64,000 nucleotides of DNA from the NCBI RefSeq assembly GCF_050947875.1, contig NW_027460400.1, positions 1 to 64,000 on the forward strand, written 5' to 3'. A program made the position numbers and the translations under genes. A model generated the notes under the pieces. It had not been told where the DNA came from. It saw only the letters and a list, made by a program, of their open reading frames with translations, and did no database searches. This DNA is from Dermacentor variabilis. Lineage: Eukaryota; Arthropoda; Arachnida; Ixodida; Ixodidae. This document shows positions 25,641 to 36,900 of the stretch, one piece after another (within the stretch, counting starts at the first letter, position 1; each line of letters starts with the position of its first letter).

Positions 25641-28600
25641 GTTTTAGAGAAAACTGCGTCCGCGTCTACCAAAAGATGCATGAGCATGCTTAAAACGCGT
25701 TTTGGCACAAATCCATGTGCGGGTGCTAAAAAGAGCAGCATCGGCATGCTTTTCACGTCGTTTGCTAGAAATCCACGTGCGCGTTCTGCCAAAAGCACCA
25801 TTTGCATGCATATCGTGTGGTTTTGCAGAAAACTGCGTCCGCGTCTACCAAAAGATGCATGTGCATGCTTAAAACGCGTTTTGGCACAAATCCATGTGCG
25901 GGTGCTAAAAAGAGCAGCATCGGCATGCTTTTCACGTCGTTTGGTGGAAATCCACGTGCGCGTTCTGCCAAAAGCACCATTTGCATGCATATCGTGTGGT
26001 TTTTCAGAAAACTGCGTCCGCGTCTACCAAAAGATGCATGTGCATGCTTAAAACGCGTTTTGGCACAAATCTATGTGCGGGTGCTAAAAAGAGCAGCATC
26101 GGCATGTCTTTCACGTCGTTTGGTAGAAATCCACGTGCGCGTTCTGCCAAAAGCACCATTTGCATGCATATCGTGTGGTTTTGCAGAAAACTGCGTCCGC
26201 GTCTACCAAAAGATGCATGTGCATGCTTAAAACGCGTTTTGGCGCAAATCCATGTGCGGGTGCTAAAAAGAGCAGCATCGGCATGCTTTTCACGTCGTTT
26301 GGTAGAAATGCACGTGCGCGTTCTGCCAAAAGCACCATTTGCATGCATATCGTGTGGTTTTGCAGAAAACTGCGTCCGCGTCTACCAAAAGATGCATGTG
26401 CATGCTTAAAACGCGTTTTGGCACAAATCCATGTGCGGGTGCTAAAAAGAGCAGCATCGGCATGCTTTTCACGTCGTTTGGTAGAAATCCACGTGCGCGT
26501 TCTGCCAAAAGCACCATTTGCATGCATATCGTGTGGTTTTGCTGAAAACTGCGTCCGCGTGTACCAAAAGATGCATGTGCATGCTTAAAACGCGTTTTGG
26601 CACAAATCCATGTGCGGGTGCTAAAAAGAGCAGCATCGGCATGTTTTTCACGTCGTTTGGTAGAAATCCACGTGCGCGTTCTGCCAAAAGCACCATTTGC
26701 ATGCATATCGTGTGGTTTTGCAGAAAACTGCGTCCGCGTCTACCAAAAGATGCATGTGCATGCTTAAAACGCGTTTTGGCACAAATCCATGTGCGGGTGC
26801 TAAAAAGAGCAGCATCGGCATGCTTTTCACGTCGTTTGGAAGAAATCCACGTGCGCGTTCTGCCAAAAGCACCATTCGCATGCATATCGTGTGGTTTTCC
26901 AGAAAACTGCGTCCGCGTCTACCAAAAGATGCATGTGCATGCTTAAAACGCGTTTTGGCACAAATCCATGTGCGGGTGCTAAAAAGAGCAGCATCGGCAT
27001 GCTTTTCACGTCGTTTGGTAGAAATCCACGTGCGCGTTCTGCCAAAAGGACCATTTGCATGCATATCGTGTGGTTTTGCAGAAAACTGCGTCCGCGTCTA
27101 CCAAAAGATGCATGTGCATGCTTAAAACGCGTTTTGGCACAAATCCATGTGCGGGTGCTAAAAAGAGCAGCATCGGCATGCTTTTCACGTCGTTTGGTAG
27201 AAATCCACGTGCGCGTTCTGCCAAAAGCACCATTTGCATGCATATCGTGTGGTTTTGCAGAAAACTGCGTCCGCGTCTACCAAAATATGGATGTGCATGC
27301 TTAAAACGCGTTTTGGCACAAATCCATGTGCGGGTGCTAAAAAGAGCAGCATCGGCATGCTTTTCACGTCGTTTGGTAGAAATCCACGTGCGCGTTCTGC
27401 CAAAAGCACCATTTGCATGCATATCGTGTGGGTTTGCATAAAACTGCGTCCGCGTCTACCAAAAGATGCATGTGCATGCTTAAAACACGTTTTGGCACAA
27501 ATCCATGTGCGGGTGCTAAAAAGAGCAGCATCGGCATGCTTTTCACGTCGTTTGGTAGAAATCCACGTGCGCGTTCTGCCAAAAGCACCATTTGCATGCA
27601 TATCGTGTGGTTTTGCAGAAAACTGCGTCCGCGTCTACCAAAACATGCATGTGCATGCTTAAAACGCGTTTTGGCACAAATCCATGTGCGGGTGCTAAAA
27701 AGAGCAGCATCGGCATGCTTTTCACGTCGTTTGGTAGAAATCCACGTGCGCGTTCTGCCAAAAGCACCATTTTCATGCATATCGTGTGGTTTTGCAGAAA
27801 ACGGCGTCCGCGTCTACCAAAAGATGCATGTGCATGCTTAAAACGCGTTTTGGCACAAATCCATGTGCGGGTGCTAAAAAGAGCAGCATCGGCATCTTTT
27901 TCACGTCGTTTGGTAGAAATCCACGCGCGCGTTCTGCCAAAAGCACCATTTGCATGCATATCTTGTGGTTTTGCAGAAAACTGCGTCCGCGTCTACCAAA
28001 AGATGCATGTGCGTGCTTAAAACGCGTTTTGGCACAAATCCATGCGCGGGTGCTAAAAAGAGCAGCATCGGCATGCTTTTCACGTCGTTTAGTAGAAATC
28101 CACGTGCGCGTTCTGCCAAAAGCACCATTTGCATCATATCGTGTGGTTTTGCAGAAAACTGCGTCCGCGTCTACCAAAAGATGCAAGTGCATGCTTAAAA
28201 CGCGTTTTGGCACAAATCCATGTGCGGGTGCTAAAAAGAGCAGCATCGGCATGCTTTTCACGTCGTTTGGTAGAAATCCACGTGCGCGTTCTGCCAAAAG
28301 CACCATTTGCATGCATATCTTGTGGTTTTGCAGAAAACTGCGTCCGCGTCTACCAAAAGATGCATGTGCGTGCTTAAAACGCGTTTTGGCACAAATCCAT
28401 GTGCGGGTGCTAAAAAGAGCAGCATCGGCATGCTTTTCACGTCGTTTAGTAGAAATCCACGTGCGCGTTCTGCCAAAAGCACCATTTGCATGCATATCGT
28501 GTGGTTTTGCAGAAAACTGCGTCCGCGTCTACCAAAAGATGCATGTGCATGCTTAAAACGCGTTTTGGCACAAATCCATGCGCGGGTGCTAAAAAGAGCA

Positions 28601-28730
28601 GCATCGGCATGCTTTTCACGTCGTTTGGTAGAAATCCACGTGCGCGTTCTGCCAAAAGCACCATTTGCATGCATATCGTGTGGTTTTGCAGAAAACGGCG
28701 TCCGCGTCTACCAAAAGATGCATGTGCATG

Positions 28731-28790
28731 CTTAAAACGCGTTTTGGCACAAATCCATGTGCGGGTGCTAAAAAGAGCAGCATCGGCATG
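28731..28790 (+). repeat. Sub-repeat A (60 bp) of the monomer
   Basis: First third of the monomer, from CTTAAAACGCG to CATCGGCATG. Aligned without gaps to sub-repeat B it matches at about 42 of 60 positions, including TTTGG at 13-17, AAATCCA at 21-27, GTGCG at 29-33 and the closing GCATG. Bases 12-20 (TTTTGGCAC) can pair with 35-43 (GTGCTAAAA) across a 14-base loop, with one G-T wobble. Its common variants are GGCATCTTTTT near the A/B junction (which loses the SphI site), GAGCATCATCGG for GAGCAGCATCGG, and CCGGTGC or CCGTTGC for CGGGTGC. Confidence 0.85.
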
Positions 28791-28850
28791 CTTTTCACGT
28801 CGTTTGGTAGAAATCCACGTGCGCGTTCTGCCAAAAGCACCATTTGCATG
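28791..28850 (+). repeat. Sub-repeat B (60 bp) of the monomer
   Basis: Middle third, from CTTTTCACGTCG to CATTTGCATG. It matches sub-repeat C at about 43 of 60 positions with one gap and sub-repeat A at about 42 of 60. Bases 13-20 (TTTGGTAG) can pair with 38-45 (CTGCCAAA) over a 17-base loop with one T-G wobble. It carries the CACGTG palindrome and ends in ATTTGCATG. Frequent variants are TTTGCTAG, TTTAGTAG and TTTGGTGG for TTTGGTAG, and GTAGAACTCCACGTGTG for GTAGAAATCCACGTGCG. Confidence 0.85.
28816..28821. promoter_or_regulatory. CACGTG palindrome (E-box/G-box type motif), once per monomer
   Basis: CACGTG at monomer positions 86-91 is present in the great majority of monomers. It is lost in a minority, for example CACTTG near 30,243, CACGCG near 38,833, CACGGG near 1,461 and CCCGTG near 62,794. 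CACGTG is the canonical core for bHLH proteins such as Myc/Max and Cbf1/Pho4 and for plant bZIP/bHLH factors. No binding is shown; the motif may simply be part of an amplified sequence. Confidence 0.4.
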
Positions 28851-28909
28851 CATATCGTGTGGTTTTGCAGAAAACTGCGTCCGCGTCTACCAAAAGATGC
28901 ATGTGCATG
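28851..28909 (+). repeat. Sub-repeat C (59 bp) of the monomer
   Basis: Last third, from CATATCGTGTGG to ATGTGCATG, one base shorter than A and B. It shares TTTTGCAGAAA with the TTTGG(C/T)A(C/G)AAA of the others, then CCGCGT, CCAAAAG and GCATG. Its dyad (TTTTGCAG at 13-20, CTACCAAAA at 37-45) is the weakest of the three, but a compact perfect 4-bp stem GCAG-AAAA-CTGC is also present. C is the most variable third: the H, D3, S, L, V, W and T7 marker variants all lie in it or at the B/C junction. Confidence 0.85.
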
Positions 28910-29699
28910 CTTAAAACGCGTTTTGGCACAAATCCATGTGCGGGTGCTAAAAAGAGCAGCATCGGCATGCTTTTCACGTCGTTTGGTAGAAATCCACGTG
29001 CGCGTTCTGCCAAAAGCACCATTTGCATGCATATCGTGTGGTTTTGCAGAAAACTACGTCCGCGTCTACCATGTGCATGTGCATGCTTAAAGCGCGTTTT
29101 GGCACAAATCCATGTGCGGGTGCTAAAAAGAGCAGCATCGGCATGCTTTTCACGTCGTTTGGTATAAATCCACGTGCGCGTTCTGCCAAAAGCACCATTT
29201 GCATGCATATCGTGTGGGTTTGCATAAAACTGCGTCCGCGTCTACCAAAAGATGCATGTGCATGCTTAAAACGCGTTTTGGCACAAATCCATGTGCGGGT
29301 GTTAAAAAGAGCAGCATCGGCATGCTTTTCACGTCGTTTGGTAGAAATCCACGTGCGCGTTCTGCCAAAAGCACCATTTGCATGCATATCTTGTGGTTTT
29401 GCAGAAAACTGCGTCCGCGTCTACCAAAAGATGCATGTGCGTGCTTAAAACGCGTTTTGGCACAAATTCATGCGCGGGTGCTAAAAAGAGCAGCATCGGC
29501 ATGCTTTTCACGTCGTTTAGTAGAAATCCACGTGCGCGTTCTGCCAAAAGCACCATTTGCATCATATCGTGTGGTTTTGCAGAAAACTGCGTCCGCGTCT
29601 ACCAAAAGATGCAAGTGCATGCTTAAAACGCGTTTTGGCACAAATCCATGTGCGGGTGCTAAAAAGAGCAGCATCGGCATGCTTTTCACGTCGTTTGGT

Positions 29700-32600
29700 A
29701 GAAATCCACGTGCGCGTTCTGCCAAAAGCACCATTTGCATGCATATCGTGTGGTTTTGCAGAAAACGGCGTCCGCGTCTACCAAAAGATGCATGTGCATG
29801 CTTAAAACGCGTTTTGGCACAAATCCATGTGCGGGTGCTAAAAAGAGCAGCATCGGCATCTTTTTCACGTCGTTTGGTAGAAATCCACGTGCGCGTTCTG
29901 CCAAAAGCACCATTTGCATGCATATCTTGTGGTTTTGCAGAAAACTGCGTCCGCGTCTACCAAAAGATGCATGTGCGTGCTTAAAACGCGTTTTGGCTCA
30001 AATCCATGTGCGGGTGCTAAAAAGAGCAGCATCGGCATGCTTTTCACGTCGTTTAGTAGAAATCCACGTGCGCGTTCTGCCAAAAGCACAATTGCATGCA
30101 TATCGTGTGGTTTTGCAGAAAACTGCGTCCGCGTCTACCAAAAGATGCATGTGCATGCTTAAAACGCGTTTTGTCACAAATCCATGTGCGGGTGCTAAAA
30201 AGAGCAGCATCGGCATGCTTTCCACGTCGTTTGGTAGAAATCCACTTGCGCGTTCTGCCAAAAGCACCATTTGCATGCATATCGTGTGGTTTTGCAGAAA
30301 CTGCGTCCGCGTCTACCAAAAGATGCATGTGCATGCTTAAAACGCGTTTTGGCACAAATCCATGTGCGGGTGCTAAAAAGAGCAGCATCGGCATGCTTTT
30401 CACGTCGTTTGGTGGAAATCCACGTGCGCGTTCTGCCAAAATCACCATTTGCATGCATATCGTGTGGTTTTGCAGAAAACGGCGTCCGCGTCTACCAAAA
30501 GATGCATGTGCATGCTTAAAACGCGTTTTGGCACAAATCCATGTGCGGGTGCTAAAAAGGGCAGCATCGGCATCTTTTTCACGTCGTTTGGTAGAAATCC
30601 ACGTGCGCGTTCAGCCAAAAGCACCATTTGCATGCATATCGTGTGGTTTTGCAGAAAACTGCGTCCGCGTCTACCAAAGATGCATGTGCATGCTTAAAAC
30701 GCGTTTTGGCACAAATCCATGTGCGGGTGCTAAAAAGAGCAGCATCGGCATGCTTTTCACGTCGTTTAGTAGAAATCCACGTGCGCGTTCTGCCAAAAGC
30801 ACCATTTGCATGCATATCGTGTGGTTTTGCAGAAAACTGCGTCCGCGTCTACAAAAATATGCATGTGCATGCTTAAAACGCGTTTTGGCACAAATCCATG
30901 TGCGGGTGCTAAAAAGAGCAGCATCGGCATGCTTTTCACGTCGTTTGGTAGAAATCCACGTGCGCGTTCTGCCAAAAGCACCATTTGCATGCATATCGTG
31001 TGGTTTTGCAGAAAACGGCGTCCGCGTCTACCAAAAGATGCATGTGCATGCTTAAAACGCGTTTTGGCACAAATCCATGTGCGGGTGCTAAAAAGAGCAG
31101 CATCGGCATGCTTTTCACGTCGTTTGGTAGAAATCCACGTGCGCGTTCTGCCAAAAGCACCATTTGCATGCATATCGTGTGGTTTTGCAGAAAACTGCGT
31201 CCGCGTCTACCAAAAGATGCATGTGCATGCTTAAAACGCGTTTTGTCACAAATCCATGTGCGGGTGCTAAAAAGAGCAGCATCGGCATGCTTTTCACGTC
31301 GTTTGGTAGAAATCCACTTGCGCGTTCTGCCAAAAGCACCATTTGCATGCATATCGTGTGGTTTTGCAGAAAACTGCGTCCGCATCTACCAAAAGATGCA
31401 TGTGCATGCTTAAAACGCGTTTTGGCACAAATCCATGTGCGGTTGCTAAAAAGAGCAGCATCGGCATACTTTTCACGTCGTTTGGTAGAAATCCACGTGC
31501 GCGTTCTGCCAAAAGCACCATTTGCATGCATATCGTGTGGTTTTGCAGAAAACTGCGTCCGCGTCTACCAAAATATGGATGTGCATGCTTAAAACGCGTT
31601 TTGGCACAAATCCATGTGCGGGTGCTAAAAAGAGCAGCATCGGCATGCTTTTCACGTCGTTTGGTAGAAATCCACGTGCGCGTTCTGCCAAAAGCACCAT
31701 TTGCATGCATATCGTGTGGTTTTGCAGAAAACGGCGTCCGCGTCTACCAAAAGATGCATGTGCATGCTTAAAACGCGTTTTGGCACAAATCCATGTGCGG
31801 GTGCTAAAAAGAGCAGCATCGGCATCTTTTTCACGTCGTTTGGTAGAAATCCACGCGCGCGTTCTGCCAAAAGCACCATTTGCATGCATATCTTGTGGTT
31901 TTGCAGAAAACTGCGTCCGCGTCTACCAAAAGATGCATGTGCGTGCTTATAACGCGTTTTGGCACAAATCCATGTGCGGGTGCTAAAAAGAGCAGCATCG
32001 GCATGCTTTTCACGTCGTTTAGTAGAAATCCACGTGCGCGTTCTGCCAAAAGCACAATTTGCATGCATATCGTGTGGTTTTGCAGAAAACTGCGTCCGCG
32101 TCTACCAAAAGATGCATGTGCATGCTTAAAACGCGTTTTGTCACAAATCCATGTGCGGGTGCTAAAAAGAGCAGCATCGGCATGCTTTCCACGTCGTTTG
32201 GTAGAAATCCACTTGCGCGTTCTGCCAAAAGCACCATTTGCATGCATATCGTGTGGTTTTGCAGAAAACTGCGTCCGCGTCTACCAAAAGATGCATGTGC
32301 ATGCTTAAAACGCGTTTTGGCACAAATCCATGTGCGGGTGCTAAAAAGAGCAGCATCGGCATGCTTTTCACGTCGTTTGGTGGAAATCCACGTGCGCGTT
32401 CTGCCAAAATCACCATTTGCATGCATATCGTGTGGTTTTGCAGAAAACGGCGTCCGCGTCTACCAAAAGATGCATGTGCATGCTTAAAACGCGTTTTGGC
32501 ACAAATCCATGTGCGGGTGCTAAAAAGGGCAGCATCGGCATCTTTTTCACGTCGTTTGGTAGAAATCCACGTGCGCGTTCAGCCAAAAGCACCATTTGCA

Positions 32601-33985
32601 TGCATATCGTGTGGTTTTGCAGAAAACTGCGTCCGCGTCTACCAAAAGATGCATGTGCATGCTTAAAACGCGTTTTGGCACAAATCCATGTGCGGGTGCT
32701 AAAAAGAGCAGCATCGGCATGCTTTTCACGTCGTTTAGTAGAAATCCACGTGCGCGTTCTGCCAAAAGCACCATTTGCATGCATATCGTGTGGTTTTGCA
32801 GAAAACTGCGTCCGCGTCTACAAAAATATGCATGTGCATGCTTAAAACGCGTTTTGGCACAAATCCATGTGCGGGTGCTAAAAAGAGCAGCATCGGCATG
32901 CTTTTCACGTCGTTTGGTAGAAATCCACGTGCGCGTTCTGCCAAAAGCACCATTTGCATGCATATCGTGTGGTTTTGCAGAAAACGGCGTCCGCGTCTAC
33001 CAAAAGATGCATGTGCATGCTTAAAACGCGTTTTGGCACAAATCCATGTGCGGGTGCTAAAAAGAGCAGCATCGGCATGCTTTTCACGTCGTTTGGTAGA
33101 AATCCACGTGCGCGTTCTGCCAAAAGCACCATTTGCATGCATATCGTGTGGTTTTGCAGAAAACTGCGTCCGCGTCTACCAAAAGATGCATGTGCATGCT
33201 TAAAACGCGTTTTGTCACAAATCCATGTGCGGGTGCTAAAAAGAGCAGCATCGGCATGCTTTTCACGTCGTTTGGTAGAAATCCACTTGCGCGTTCTGCC
33301 AAAAGCACCATTTGCATGCATATCGTGTGGTTTTGCAGAAAACTGCGTCCGCATCTACCAAAAGATGCATGTGCATGCTTAAAACGCGTTTTGGCACAAA
33401 TCCATGTGCGGTTGCTAAAAAGAGCAGCATCGGCATACTTTTCACGTCGTTTGGTAGAAATCCACGTGCGCGTTCTGCCAAAAGCACCATTTGCATGCAT
33501 ATCGTGTGGTTTTGCAGAAAACTGCGTCCGCGTCTACCAAAATATGGATGTGCATGCTTAAAACGCGTTTTGGCACAAATCCATGTGCGGGTGCTAAAAA
33601 GAGCAGCATCGGCATGCTTTTCACGTCGTTTGGTAGAAATCCACGTGCGCGTTCTGCCAAAAGCACCATTTGCATGCATATCGTGTGGTTTTGCAGAAAA
33701 CGGCGTCCGCGTCTACCAAAAGATGCATGTGCATGCTTAAAACGCGTTTTGGCACAAATCCATGTGCGGGTGCTAAAAAGAGCAGCATCGGCATCTTTTT
33801 CACGTCGTTTGGTAGAAATCCACGCGCGCGTTCTGCCAAAAGCACCATTTGCATGCATATCTTGTGGTTTTGCAGAAAACTGCGTCCGCGTCTACCAAAA
33901 GATGCATGTGCGTGCTTATAACGCGTTTTGGCACAAATCCATGTGCGGGTGCTAAAAAGAGCAGCATCGGCATGCTTTTCACGTC
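29700..33985 (+). repeat. 11-monomer higher-order repeat, 1,969 bp, two copies plus
   Basis: Copy 1 runs from about 29,700 and copy 2 from about 31,669. Similarity continues about 350 bp past the second copy and stops near 33,985, where TTTAGTAG (copy at 32,020) is replaced by TTTGGTAG. Markers in order are F/V, TTTAGTAG, GTCACAAATCC, GCTTTCCACGTCG with CACTTGCGCG, TTTGGTGG with CAAAATCACC, AAAGGGCAGC, TTCAGCCAAAAG, CTACAAAAATATGC and AAAATATGGATG. Copy 1 has three private single-base deletions (about 30,091, 30,298 and 30,677), so the offset grows from 1,966 to 1,969 bp across it. The GTCACAAATCC marker spaces at 6 then 5 monomers, so the 11-mer is itself a 6-mer plus a related 5-mer. Confidence 0.85.
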
Positions 33986-36900
33986 GTTTGGTAGAAATCC
34001 ACGTGCGCGTTCTGCCAAAAGCACCATTTGCATGCATATCGTGTGGTTTTGCAGAAAACTGCGTCCGGGTCTACCAAAAGATGGATGTGCATGCTTAAAA
34101 CGCGTTTTGGCACAAATCCATGTGCGGGTGCTAAAAAGAGCAGCATCGGCATGCTTTTCACGTCGTTTGGTGTAAATCCACGTGCGCGTTCTGCCAAAAG
34201 CACCATTTGCATGCATATCGTGTGGGTTTGCATAAAACTGCGTCCGCGTCTACCAAAAGATGCATGTGCATGCTTAAAACGCGTTTTGGCACAAATCCAT
34301 GTGCGGGTGTTAAAAAGAGCAGCATCGGCATGCTTTTCACGTCGTTTGGTAGAAATCCACGTGCGCGTTCTGCCAAAAGCACCATTTGCATGCATATCGT
34401 GTGGTTTTGCAGAAAACTGCGTCCGCGTCTACCAAAAGATGCATGTGCATGCTTAAAACGCGTTTTGGCACAAATCCATGTGCGGGTGCTAAAAAGAGCA
34501 GCATCGGCATGCTTTTCACGTCGTTTGGTAGAAATCCACGTGCGCGTTCTGCCAAAAGCACCATTTGCATGCATATCGTGTGGTTTTGCAGAAAACGGCG
34601 TCCGCGTCTACCAAAGATGCATGTGCATGCTTAAAACGCGTTTTGGCACAAATCCATGTGCGGGTGCTAAAAAGGGCAGCATCGGCATCTTTTTCACGTC
34701 GTTTGGCAGAAATCCACGTGCGCGTTCTGCCAAAAGCACCATTTGCATGCATATCTTGTGGTTTTGCAGAAAACTGCGTCCGCGTCTACCAAAAGATGCA
34801 TGTGCGTGCTTAAAACGCGTTTTGGCACAAATCCATGTGCGGGTGCTAAAAAGAGCAGCATCGGCATGCTTTTCACGTCGTTTAGTAGAAATCCACGTGC
34901 GCGTTCTGCCAAAAGCACCATTTGCATGCATATCGTGTGGTTTTGCAGAAAACTGCGTCCGCGTCTACCAAAAGATGCATGTGCATGCTTAAAACGCGTT
35001 TTGTCACAAATCCATGTGCGGGTGCTAAAAAGAGCAGCATCGGCATGCTTTCCACGTCGTTTGGTAGAAATCCACTTGCGCGTTCTGCCAAAAGCACCAT
35101 TTGCATGCATATCGTGTGGTTTTGCAGAAAACTGCGTCCGCGTCTACCAAAAGATGCATGTGCATGCTTAAAACGCGTTTTGGCACAAATCCATGTGCGG
35201 GTGCTAAAAAGAGCAGCATCGGCATGCTTTTCACGTCGTTTGGTGGAAATCCACGTGCGCGTTCTGCCAAAATCACCATTTGCATGCATATCGTGTGGTT
35301 TTGCAGAAAACGGCGTCCGCGTCTACCAAAAGATGCATGTGCATGCTTAAAACGCGTTTTGGCACAAATCCATGTGCGGGTGCTAAAAAGGGCAGCATCG
35401 GCATCTTTTTCACGTCGTTTGGTAGAAATCCACGTGCGCGTTCAGCCAAAAGCACCATTTGCATGCATATCGTGTGGTTTTGCAGAAAACTGCGTCCGCG
35501 TCTACCAAAAGATGCATGTGCATGCTTAAAACGCGTTTTGGCACAAATCCATGTGCGGGTGCTAAAAAGAGCAGCATCGGCATGCTTTTCACGTCGTTTA
35601 GTAGAAATCCACGTGCGCGTTCTGCCAAAAGCACCATTTGCATGCATATCGTGTGGTTTTGCAGAAAACTGCGTCCGCGTCTACAAAAATATGCATGTGC
35701 ATGCTTAAAACGCGTTTTGGCACAAATCCATGTGCGGGTGCTAAAAAGAGCAGCATCGGCATGCTTTTCCCGTCGTTTGGTAGAAATCCACGTGCGCGTT
35801 CTGCCAAAAGCACCATTTGCATGCATATCGTGCGGTTTTGCAGAAAACGGCGTCCGCGTCTACCAAAAGATGCATGTGCATGCTTAAAACGCGTTTTGGC
35901 ACAAATCCATGTGCGGGTGCTAAAAAGAGCAGCATCGGCATGCTTTTCACGTCGTTTGGTAGAAATCCACGTGCGCGTTCTGCCAAAAGCACCATTTGCA
36001 TGCATATCGTGTGGTTTTGCAGAAAACTGCATCCGCGTCTACCAAAAGATGCATGTGCATGCTTAAAACGCGTTTTGTCACAAATCCATGTGCGGGTGCT
36101 AAAAAGAGCAGCATCGGCATGCTTTCCACGTCGTTTGGTAGAAATCCACTTGCGCGTTCTGCCAAAAGCACCATTTGCATGCATATCGTGTGGTTTTGCA
36201 GAAAACTGCGTCCGCGTCTACCAAAAGATGCATGTGCATGCTTAAAACGCGTTTTGGCACAAATCCATGTGCGGGTGCTAAAAAGAGCAGCATCGGCATG
36301 CTTTTCACGTCGTTTGGTGGAAATCCACGTGCGCGTTCTGCCAAAATCACCATTTGCATGCATATCGTGTGGTTTTGCAGAAAACGGCGTCCGCGTCTAC
36401 CAAAAGATGCATGTGCATGCTTAAAACGCGTTTTGGCACAAATCCATGTGCGGGTGCTAAAAAGGGCAGCATCGGCATCTTTTTCACGTCGTTTGGTAGA
36501 AATCCACGTGCGCGTTCAGCCAAAAGCACCATTTGCATGCATATCGTGTGGTTTTGCAGAAAACTGCGTCCGCGTCTACCAAAAGATGCATGTGCATGCT
36601 TAAAACGCGTTTTGGCACAAATCCATGTGCGGGTGCTAAAAAGAGCAGCATCGGCATGCTTTTCACGTCGTTTAGTAGAAATCCACGTGCGCGTTCTGCC
36701 AAAAGCACCATTTGCATGCATATCGTGTGGTTTTGCAGAAAACTGCGTCCGCGTCTACAAAAATATGCATGTGCATGCTTAAAACGCGTTTTGGCACAAA
36801 TCCATGTGCGGGTGCTAAAAAGAGCAGCATCGGCATGCTTTTCACGTCGTTTGGTAGAAATCCACGTGCGCGTTCTGCCAAAAGCACCATTTGCATGCAT

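Larger units (their letters stand above)
28731..28909 (+). repeat. Reference satellite monomer (exact consensus copy)
   Basis: This copy matches the majority base at every position I compared, so it serves as the reference. It is 179 bp with 42 C, 44 G (48% GC) and 13 CpG. In order it contains a TAA at positions 3-5, ACGCGT (MluI) at 7-12, three AT-rich/GC-rich alternations, a CACGTG palindrome at 86-91, ATTTGCAT at 112-119, and GCATGC (SphI) across each of its three sub-repeat junctions. The start was set at the base after the GCATG that closes sub-repeat C; any rotation is equally valid. The length is close to a nucleosome repeat, which is an inference about packaging and not something the sequence proves. 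Confidence 0.95.
25641..29699 (+). repeat. Near-consensus satellite domain
   Basis: About 23 monomers, many within a few bases of consensus, including the exact-consensus copy used as reference. Private variants include TTTGGTGG and GGTTTTTCAG (25.95-26.00 kb), GGCATGTCTTTC (26,105), GGCGCAAATCC with GTAGAAATGCACG (26.24-26.31 kb), TTTGCTGAAAAC with CGTGTACC (26.54 kb) and AAAATATGGATG (27.28 kb). A two-monomer block with GCATCATATCG (1-base deletion), TTTAGTAG and GATGCAAGTGC is found at 27.95-28.31 kb and again at 29.38-29.73 kb, 1,428 bp apart. A D3 monomer with AACTACG sits at 29.07 kb. Confidence 0.75.

Noticed and set aside
28760..28780. CENP-B box
   Set aside because: I looked for TTCG-4N-A-2N-CGGG on both strands. 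The CGGG in sub-repeat A (GTGCGGGTG) lacks the upstream TTCG and the required A, and no other CGGG/CCCG occurs in the consensus.
30096..31055. Longest open frame, 319 codons
   Set aside because: Its length comes from single-base deletions near 30,298 and 30,677 that move the frame past the usual TAA. The homologous copy 1,969 bp downstream lacks these deletions and is interrupted normally, so this is an indel by-product and not a gene.
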